21,590 nucleotides of DNA, taken from positions 1 to 21,590 of IMG/VR virus record IMGVR_UViG_3300021376_000416, one strand, 5' to 3'. This DNA comes from a virus. The notes beneath the pieces are model-generated. The model had not been told where the DNA came from and ran no database searches. It saw only the letters and a program-made list of their open reading frames with translations. Of this stretch, positions 15,468 through 21,590 are shown piece by piece (the stretch's first letter is position 1; each line of letters opens with the position of its first letter). The translations under genes were made by a program, and so were the position numbers.

Positions 15468-16592
15468 TTAAGCTGTCCTTACCCAAAGATTGACGGTTGA
15501 TATTGTTGCGACCGATGCTTGAATGGTTACACCTGCATATGTACCTGAGTATGCACCAGAATATGAACCAGCAAAATTTCTTGCATATGTTCCGGCAAAG
15601 GATCTGCTAAAAAATCCTGTAAAGAATCCTGTAAAAAACCCAGTGTAGGTTCCAGAAAATGGACCACTCGGCCCCTGGAATCCATTAAAGAATCCTGTTC
15701 TTGTAAATCCATTAAAGAATCTTGTATAGAATCCGGTATAAGCCCCTGCATATGTACCTGAGTATGTGCCGGCAAAAGTTCCTACATATGTTCCAGCAAA
15801 TGTTCCGGTATAAGTCCCTGTATATGATCCTGTATATGATCCTGTGTAGCTTTGAGTTGCTAGAGTATTTCTAGTATCATCAAAAGCCGAACCAGAAGTT
15901 GTCCAAGTACCAGGTGTTGGTGCAGATGTTTGCAACTTATATGTGCCCCGGCCGGTTGCTATAATTCTATTACGCAGACGATTGGTTAGAGTTAGTATCT
16001 CAGCATCTGTCATTTGTTTTACAGATTTTGTTGGGCTAGTTTGATACTTTAATGGGCGAACTGTTGTGGGTGCAGCTCCACCAGTTTTTCTCCACAATGT
16101 AGATGTATTTGATGCACCAATTATACTATTGGTTATTGACCCTATTGAAGTCCATGTACCTGCTGGTGCAGATGGTTGTAGCACATATGATCCTATCCCA
16201 TAAGAAGTTAAATTGGTCAAAGCTCTGTTTATAATTGAATCATTTAACTGAGTATCATTTTGCTGTCTTACCCCGCTAGTAGAAAATTCTACTGGTCTAA
16301 TAAGAAATTCTGTGGCCGCAGTTGTAATATCTTGCTTGAATGTATATGTTGTTACAGTTATTGGAGAATCTGCAACTGGGTGATCGCCAACAGAACCTGA
16401 TCTAGAAGTATCAGTAAATGTGCCAATTGAAGTGCCAGTTGCACCATCAATATTGACAGTACCCAATCCGGTATTGAGAGCCGCAAAATCTTTAAGAATT
16501 ATATCGACAGCATAATCCATTTCCGCATCGGTCATCAACTGAAGACCTTGAAATGTAGCTCCTGATAATTTAACTTTTAATGGATTAGCCAT
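15468..16592 (-). CDS. Tetrapeptide-repeat fibre protein
   Basis: 374 residues. An N-terminal part (1-248) contains two related modules: GSYVLQPSAPAGTW (134-147) and GTYKLQTSAPTPGTW (216-230), and MTDAE near 20 and again near 194. Then come about 26 tetrapeptides of the form [YF]-[TASN]-[GR]-x (249-354, such as YTGS, FAGT, YSGT), broken once around GFQGPSGPFSG (304-314), and a short C-terminal domain ending NLWVRTA. Similar Tyr/Phe-Thr-Gly repeats occur in marine T4-like phage structural proteins; they probably form a beta-structured shaft. A GAGG site precedes the ATG. Likely a tail fibre or short appendage; Thr, Ser and Tyr residues could be modified by the neighbouring glycosyltransferases, which is inference only. 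Confidence 0.8.
   Translation of the reverse strand: MANPLKVKLSGATFQGLQLMTDAEMDYAVDIILKDFAALNTGLGTVNIDGATGTSIGTFTDTSRSGSVGDHPVADSPITVTTYTFKQDITTAATEFLIRPVEFSTSGVRQQNDTQLNDSIINRALTNLTSYGIGSYVLQPSAPAGTWTSIGSITNSIIGASNTSTLWRKTGGAAPTTVRPLKYQTSPTKSVKQMTDAEILTLTNRLRNRIIATGRGTYKLQTSAPTPGTWTTSGSAFDDTRNTLATQSYTGSYTGSYTGTYTGTFAGTYVGTFAGTYSGTYAGAYTGFYTRFFNGFTRTGFFNGFQGPSGPFSGTYTGFFTGFFTGFFSRSFAGTYARNFAGSYSGAYSGTYAGVTIQASVATISTVNLWVRTA
15531..15848 (-). repeat. 12-bp in-frame repeats coding [YF]-x-[GR]-x
   Basis: A run of about 26 imperfect 12-base units, with recurring DNA words such as GGTACATATGCAGG-like and GGATTTTTTACAGG-like versions on the minus strand. Every unit keeps the frame. Such DNA can gain or lose units by slippage without breaking the protein. 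Confidence 0.85.
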
Positions 16593-16600
16593 TTAATTCC

Positions 16601-17179
16601 TCACGGATATAGCTGAGAGCCATTTGAGGCATAAACATATAAAGGTACTGTAATTATAGCACCATCAGGAAATTTATAACCTGTGTTAGCATAAACAATA
16701 CCATTCACATGAAATGCCGTATTTGGATTCAATGTATTCACTCCCACCCTATTTGCATTCTTTTGTAAAAATAGCAGCCCAGTATCTATATTCAATACAG
16801 CAGCGCCTATGGATACAGTATTACTATTTAAAGTTAATCTATCGGCCGCGGCATCACCTAACGTAGTATTACCAGATGATGTTAAAGAAGAAGTGACAGT
16901 TAATTTATTAGTTGATGTATTACCACTAATTGTAATATTGGTTGCTACACTAACTCTACCATTTGCGGTTAATACACCATTGACTATTGTGGTATCATTA
17001 TTTGCATTGCCTAATTTTGTTGCACCTAATGATACAAATCTAACATTGGCCGTCAGTGTATTTGCATATAGTTTAGATTCATCAATTGCAAACTGGTTCA
17101 TACGAGTAAACACCTGGTTGGAACGAATCCTCCAGGTGTCAAATGTATTGGTTAGGGCGACATTTGCAATTTTAGACAT
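16601..17179 (-). CDS. Fibre-like virion structural protein
   Basis: 192 residues. The N-terminal IANVALTNTFDTWRIRSNQV, then FTRMNQFAI, is a typical start of fibre and neck-associated structural proteins of marine T4-like phages. The middle (45-140) is a beta-rich series of Thr/Asn/Ser-rich turns with NITISGNTST and SLTSSGNTTLGD, and the end has the common fibre motif NRVGVNTLNPNTAFHVNG followed by YKFPDGAIITVPLYV. This suggests a trimeric shaft or an adaptor that bears the next gene's fibre. The stop TGA lies eight bases before the repeat-fibre ATG and overlaps its GAGG site. The ATG follows the preceding TAA directly. Confidence 0.75.
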   Translation of the reverse strand: MSKIANVALTNTFDTWRIRSNQVFTRMNQFAIDESKLYANTLTANVRFVSLGATKLGNANNDTTIVNGVLTANGRVSVATNITISGNTSTNKLTVTSSLTSSGNTTLGDAAADRLTLNSNTVSIGAAVLNIDTGLLFLQKNANRVGVNTLNPNTAFHVNGIVYANTGYKFPDGAIITVPLYVYASNGSQLYP

Positions 17180-17407
17180 TTATAACTGTCCCTTGGACCC
17201 GAGTAGCTGTCGTAGCAGGTCCTTAATTTCAGCGACATCCTGCTTTATATTATTTATCTCATCCAATTTCGCTTGATTTTCAATATCACGTTTTCTCTTT
17301 GCGCGATATGCTTCGAGCCCTACAGTATCAGTAGAGATAATGGCCTGGGTACTTTTATCCTTAAGATACCCAGGCTCATTTTCTATCTTTACCAACTCAG
17401 GTCTCAT
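17180..17407 (-). CDS. Small coiled-coil virion protein
   Basis: 75 residues. The N-terminus (RPELVKIENEPGYLKDKSTQ) followed by AIISTDTVGLEAYRAKRKR is a pattern seen beside the large structural gene in several marine T4-like phages. Residues 43-70 (NQAKLDEINNIKQDVAEIKDLL in parts) have heptad spacing of I/L and look like a coiled coil. The ATG overlaps the TGA of the large protein (ATGA), so translation is coupled. Likely an assembly partner of that protein; exact role unknown. Confidence 0.8.
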   Translation of the reverse strand: MRPELVKIENEPGYLKDKSTQAIISTDTVGLEAYRAKRKRDIENQAKLDEINNIKQDVAEIKDLLRQLLGSKGQL

Positions 17408-20400
17408 CTCTGAAGCGCAATCACTCTGATGTCATCAAGTCTTGGTGGATTTGTAGTAGTTGTACTTGTCAATACAACCTTAATGGCCATATATTTAAAT
17501 CCAACAAATCTTGATTTAGCCGAATTACGATATTCAATAATATTACTATTTGTTGTATTTGCACCTGAAATATAATCATTGCTATAATTTGGCACAACAA
17601 ATGTATATTCTTTGAAATCATCAATTATTTCAGAACTTGAAAATGCTGTAGATGATGTAAATCCTGCTTCCGTTGTGAATGACATAGGTATATAACGGGC
17701 CTTGTCAAATGTATCACTATCTTCGCGATGTAGAATCTTATAATAAACACTAATATTAGATCCAGGTGGACGATATGCTGTCACATATACACGAATATCT
17801 TCGGCATCTTGACCATCAGCCAGAGTTACCTTCTTTGTAATATATTTGGCCTTTGCATTACCACCACTTACTGTATTAGCCTCACCTGTTGTATCATTAT
17901 TGATGAGATTTTCTATGGTAATTGCAGAGATACGTTTGACATCAAGAGCAGGCGAAGCATATCTGCTGGTGCTTGTCAAAGTAGCCTTAATTTCACCAGA
18001 GCGAGTGGAACCCATAGATGATCCTGAAATCGATGTATTAGATTCCATGCTACGGCTTAGAATAAAACGAGGTGCAACAAATTCAGTATCATTATTTACA
18101 TTTAGATCAATGTAAGATGAGTCTCTAGCTGTATTGCTAGTGGCAAATTTACCCGAGAATGATATCACTGTATTTGTGGGTCTCAAGAAATCCGCCGAAA
18201 TATTGATAGTATCAGCCTGCAAACGATCAAGCTTTACAATACGAGCAAAATATCCATTGATCTGTCCACGAACAAAGTTATTAGCAAAAAATACTCTACC
18301 TGGACCCGATGCAGGTCCACTATTTGTAAATGCTACATTAGCTAGGTGCAAATAGGTATTAGCATAAGAAACAGAATCATAGAAAGCAACACGTCCGGTT
18401 GGTGTTGTAGCTGATGTAATACCACCGCTTGAATTACCAACAATTACACCAGTTGTCGCATTTGTATTACGAATGCGAATTTGCTCACCACCTCTAAATT
18501 TTGATGTTAGTGATATATTACGCACGCGTAGCTGTGTGGAACTGAAGCGAGAAATTGTGCCGGTTGCACCTGAAGTTACACCCTGAACAAATGTCACACC
18601 AGTATTAACTGATTTAGTATTTGCAAATGTTCCGACAAGAATGGTTTCACCATGCACTTCTTCACCTGTGCGAATAAATGCGGCCGAAGCATTGGTAATC
18701 TGTAGATAATCGCGAAGTTCATTCTTAAATACAACAGAACCTGTGACGGACTTATCAAAGTTTGCAACATAAAGTGTAAACTTTAAGTCCTCTTCCTGAA
18801 TCGCGCTGTATACCTTATCATTTGAAGATGCAAATAGCATACCTGCGGCTGGTTGAGATGTAATACGATCACCAGTTAATGTATCAACTTCACCAAGACG
18901 TGAAACATGCACATTATAATTTGGATTATTACCAACAGGCTTTACAATTATTGCATAGTCTCTATCATTCTGTAGATATACCGGAGATTGAAAATACACC
19001 GGTGTAGGTGCTGAACCATCAGAGCTTATATTGACTTCTGTTGGCATCAATGTTACACGACTAAATGGAACAATTCGCGGAGTAATTGTATTTGATAGCG
19101 GATCAATTTCACGAATATGTACTTCACATCCAAGAACAGAATCTTTAGTTGCAAAGAAAATATCAGCTTTGGTAACAAATGCACCAGATCCGGAAACTTT
19201 ACCTATCGCATTTGTATCCATAGTAAATGATTGTGCAATAGGATCTTCAAAGCGAACCCTAATATCTTCTTGTAAACGATCTTCAGATACATTCTCTCGC
19301 ACAACTTCTGCGGTGCGAGTGCTTATAATTGTATTTTGAACTTCTTGTATTAGACCCTGAGCGGTATAGATACCCTCCGCATCTGTAGTAAATGTGCCCT
19401 GTTTAGTATCATTTGAAGGAGAATCTGTAAGTCTGAATATCAGACTACCTGTTCTAAATCGCGTATTTTGATCGGATGGGATTCTGAATATACCATATAC
19501 ATTACCGTTAGATACAGCAGTAAGAGACCCACCCTCAATTGCAGTATTTGCAAAGGATGAATTTGTTGGTGTCACATAAGATGATACACTAGTTCCGTCA
19601 AAGAAAGGATATAGGCGCGCACCAGGCTTTATACCATTACCGGTAAATTTAATTAATCGAGAACGCATAAACGGTGCAATATTTACGCTTTTGACTCTAG
19701 GGCCGGTGCTAGTAACTGTAACCTTAGGTATTAGTTTTGTGCGAACACCTTGTCTTGTCTGACTACTAGTGGTAGTAGTTGTTACCCTTACGCCAAATCC
19801 GCGCGGGTCCCCGCCCCCCACCCACTCACGAGTTTCATTTGTTGATTGCCAATTGGTTTGCCAATCGCTCCAAACAGTACCCCAAGCACCATTTTGTTCC
19901 CAATTATCATCAAAATTATCAATATTAATAAGAACATCAGGTAATTGAACGGTATCTACCCAATAATCAGTTGGTGGATCAAGAGTTATATTACCTTTCC
20001 ATTTCCAGAAAAGACCCGCAGCATTTCTAGTTGTCGATGAATATTTTTGTCTAATGAATACTTCATGTGAATATGGTAGGGTAAGCAATTCCCCTGCGGG
20101 TATTGCATAAACACCTGAAATAGTTGTAGATACTGCACCACTAGTGATTGAGGCCGATGTTGAGAAATTACCTGTTGCATCTTCAACATATAATTTATTA
20201 TTTACTTTGAATCGAACTGTAGCTGTTGTTCCACCAGATGTTACAGTAGAATCATTAGCAAATGCAGACTGACTATTTGCAATGAATATGATCTGATCGC
20301 GCGCAATTCCACCAACTGTAGTATTTGTGCGAACCACATTTGATGAATTAGCAGCATTGTAAAAAAGTTCAACACAATCAAGCTTAAATGGAGGACGAGC

Positions 20401-21590
20401 TTCTCCATAATTAGGATCTATCGAAATCTTATAATCAGAATTTGTGACATCACCCACGTTATGGCCATAGAAAGCATCAACTAGAATACCATTCTTAAAG
20501 CGATTATTACCCGCAGCATCTTGCACAAGAAGATTTTTTGTATCCATCTCAAGTAAATTTAATGTAGTATAATATTCCAGATTTTCAATACGATTTCGTA
20601 AAACGCCAATATCTTTCATAGTAAAGCGCGGATTTGTAATCGGAAATATTTTAGAAGCAAGATCACCACGATTTACACGACGAGCTTGTTCATCAGGTAG
20701 AGATGGATATTGTGATAGATTTACAGTGGCCACCGACATAGTATCAGTGGGCTCATCAGGTGTTACTGGATTTGAAGAAGAAACTCCCTTGATTGCAACA
20801 AAATTACCATCACGATCAAGCACAATTCTATCATTGCGAAGTAGATAATAATCAAGATCGGCTTCAAATGTTTCACCTGGCGCCATAAAACGCAGACCGC
20901 CCGATGGCTGATCAAATGATGTAGATAATTTCGGATTAATTGAAATATTTGTAAGAGATGTTACGCTATTTGCAGTATCCGTCATACGAGGACGAATATC
21001 AATGCAATCTCTTAGATCAAATCTATTACCCGTTCGTGCAGAATTATATACTGGAATTTCATATGTAAAAATCTTAGTTGGGTCAGCACCTGCATTTGTA
21101 TCATCGATGGGATATGAATCAACCGAGAAATATCCAACACCAGTAGAATAGCTATGCGTAAAATAATCTAGCTTGACAAGCAAACGATCACCAGAAGCAA
21201 TTGATAATCCACTAGTAGATTTATTTACAAGCTGTGCATGACTATAATACCCGTCAAGCATACCCGAATCTAAACTAAAACTATTGGTGACATCAGTCCC
21301 TTCAGTCAGAGTTGAAAAGTTTGATCCAGATTTCTTGCGAACTGATACAATCTTAAATCCATCGGATAGACCTAAAGGCCATGGTCCAGTAGTATTGGCA
21401 ATATAAGATGTGCCACCGCCAGCCCCAATTCTAATTTGAACTAAACGATTACGATTGACCGTCTTTGATGCTTCTTGACCATCAACCTTGTTTAGTTCGG
21501 TGAGAACTGTCGCATTAAGTGATGCACCAAGAGTTTCTTTCAGATCAAAATCAGTTTGAGTTGAAGATGATACTGTGATGGTACGAGCTG
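17404..21590 (-). CDS. Large tail/baseplate appendage protein, DUF4815-like (5' end outside window)
   Basis: 1394 residues visible. An internal Met at 21261 could be mistaken for the start, but the frame is open for 109 more codons to the window edge and reads as continuous protein. Near that Met, MLDGYYSHAQLVNKSTSGL and the LLVKLDYFTHSYSTGVGYFS stretch resemble the DUF4815 domain of large marine-phage structural proteins. A Trp-rich stretch follows mid-protein (DNWEQNGAWGTVWSDWQTNW, encoded near 19850-19920). Then come a domain with EDPIAQSFTMD and LGCEVHIREIDPLSNTITPRI, a YFQSPVYLQNDRDYAIIVKP block, and long beta-rich Thr/Ser/Asn stretches to the end. Position before fibre and neck genes and the size suggest a baseplate-attached fibre or wedge component. 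I do not assign a T4 number. Confidence 0.85.
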   Translation of the reverse strand, partial: ARTITVSSSTQTDFDLKETLGASLNATVLTELNKVDGQEASKTVNRNRLVQIRIGAGGGTSYIANTTGPWPLGLSDGFKIVSVRKKSGSNFSTLTEGTDVTNSFSLDSGMLDGYYSHAQLVNKSTSGLSIASGDRLLVKLDYFTHSYSTGVGYFSVDSYPIDDTNAGADPTKIFTYEIPVYNSARTGNRFDLRDCIDIRPRMTDTANSVTSLTNISINPKLSTSFDQPSGGLRFMAPGETFEADLDYYLLRNDRIVLDRDGNFVAIKGVSSSNPVTPDEPTDTMSVATVNLSQYPSLPDEQARRVNRGDLASKIFPITNPRFTMKDIGVLRNRIENLEYYTTLNLLEMDTKNLLVQDAAGNNRFKNGILVDAFYGHNVGDVTNSDYKISIDPNYGEARPPFKLDCVELFYNAANSSNVVRTNTTVGGIARDQIIFIANSQSAFANDSTVTSGGTTATVRFKVNNKLYVEDATGNFSTSASITSGAVSTTISGVYAIPAGELLTLPYSHEVFIRQKYSSTTRNAAGLFWKWKGNITLDPPTDYWVDTVQLPDVLINIDNFDDNWEQNGAWGTVWSDWQTNWQSTNETREWVGGGDPRGFGVRVTTTTTSSQTRQGVRTKLIPKVTVTSTGPRVKSVNIAPFMRSRLIKFTGNGIKPGARLYPFFDGTSVSSYVTPTNSSFANTAIEGGSLTAVSNGNVYGIFRIPSDQNTRFRTGSLIFRLTDSPSNDTKQGTFTTDAEGIYTAQGLIQEVQNTIISTRTAEVVRENVSEDRLQEDIRVRFEDPIAQSFTMDTNAIGKVSGSGAFVTKADIFFATKDSVLGCEVHIREIDPLSNTITPRIVPFSRVTLMPTEVNISSDGSAPTPVYFQSPVYLQNDRDYAIIVKPVGNNPNYNVHVSRLGEVDTLTGDRITSQPAAGMLFASSNDKVYSAIQEEDLKFTLYVANFDKSVTGSVVFKNELRDYLQITNASAAFIRTGEEVHGETILVGTFANTKSVNTGVTFVQGVTSGATGTISRFSSTQLRVRNISLTSKFRGGEQIRIRNTNATTGVIVGNSSGGITSATTPTGRVAFYDSVSYANTYLHLANVAFTNSGPASGPGRVFFANNFVRGQINGYFARIVKLDRLQADTINISADFLRPTNTVISFSGKFATSNTARDSSYIDLNVNNDTEFVAPRFILSRSMESNTSISGSSMGSTRSGEIKATLTSTSRYASPALDVKRISAITIENLINNDTTGEANTVSGGNAKAKYITKKVTLADGQDAEDIRVYVTAYRPPGSNISVYYKILHREDSDTFDKARYIPMSFTTEAGFTSSTAFSSSEIIDDFKEYTFVVPNYSNDYISGANTTNSNIIEYRNSAKSRFVGFKYMAIKVVLTSTTTTNPPRLDDIRVIALQR
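19809..19823 (-). other. G-rich tract, possible G-quadruplex
   Basis: On the coding strand the sequence reads GGGTGGGGGGCGGGG, encoding a VGGG stretch in the large appendage gene. It stands out in AT-rich surroundings and uses GGG glycine codons that are otherwise rare here. A sequencing or assembly error in the run would shift the frame, but the frame is intact. Confidence 0.5.

Noticed and set aside
17176-17183. TATAAATG on the minus strand as a late promoter
   Set aside because: It is formed by the TAA stop and ATG start of adjoining genes and lacks the final A.
17251-17258. GATAAATA on the minus strand as a late promoter for the 192-residue fibre-like gene
   Set aside because: It lies inside the coiled-coil protein gene in an AT-rich stretch and differs from the motif in the gaps; not strong enough alone.
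17404-21261. Complete 1285-residue gene starting at the ATG at 21261
   Set aside because: The frame continues without a stop for 109 further codons to the window edge, and the sequence there reads as protein; the true start is outside the window.

Overview
The window is part of the late (virion and packaging) region of a T4-like myovirus. Six lines of evidence point there: the T4 gene order 13-14-15-16-17-18-19-20 is intact on the minus strand, genes abut or overlap by a few bases, and T4-type late promoter motifs (TATAAATA and CTAAATA) lie in the few gaps. The large DUF4815-like structural protein, the tetrapeptide-repeat fibre and the short conserved virion proteins resemble those of marine T4-like phages (cyanophages, pelagiphages). 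Much of the DNA is AT-rich. The host cannot be read from the sequence; a marine bacterium, possibly an alphaproteobacterium, is a guess from the style of the proteins and the GTA-type holin.

Layout in direction of transcription (right to left). (1) 21590-17404: a very large tail or baseplate appendage protein whose 5' end lies outside the window. (2) 17407-14985: small coiled-coil protein, fibre-like protein, tetrapeptide-repeat fibre and an Ala-rich small protein. (3) 15055-11663: accessory cassette with three GT-A glycosyltransferase-like proteins, a putative 2OG-Fe(II) oxygenase and a Rossmann/methyltransferase-like protein; one glycosyltransferase is the only plus-strand gene in the window. 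(4) 11607-11095: a 3TM holin of GTA type. (5) 11059-2108: neck proteins gp13 and gp14, sheath terminator gp15, terminase gp16/gp17, sheath gp18, tube gp19 and portal gp20. (6) 2111-1: a collagen-like, repeat-rich fibre gene running off the left edge, translationally coupled to gp20.

The core genes build the neck, tail and packaging motor; the fibres decorate the particle and probably meet the host. The most interesting idea is that the cassette of glycosyltransferases plus oxygenase modifies the fibres, one of which is collagen-like and another of which is rich in Thr, Ser and Tyr. This is inference. Firmer observations are a late promoter nested in the loop of a terminator before gene 20, and a head-to-head, tail-to-tail packed antisense glycosyltransferase paralogue.

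No gene-free stretch exceeds 300 bases; the longest gaps are 72 bases or less and hold the promoters and the terminator. No tRNA, rRNA, CRISPR array, insertion sequence or integrase was seen.
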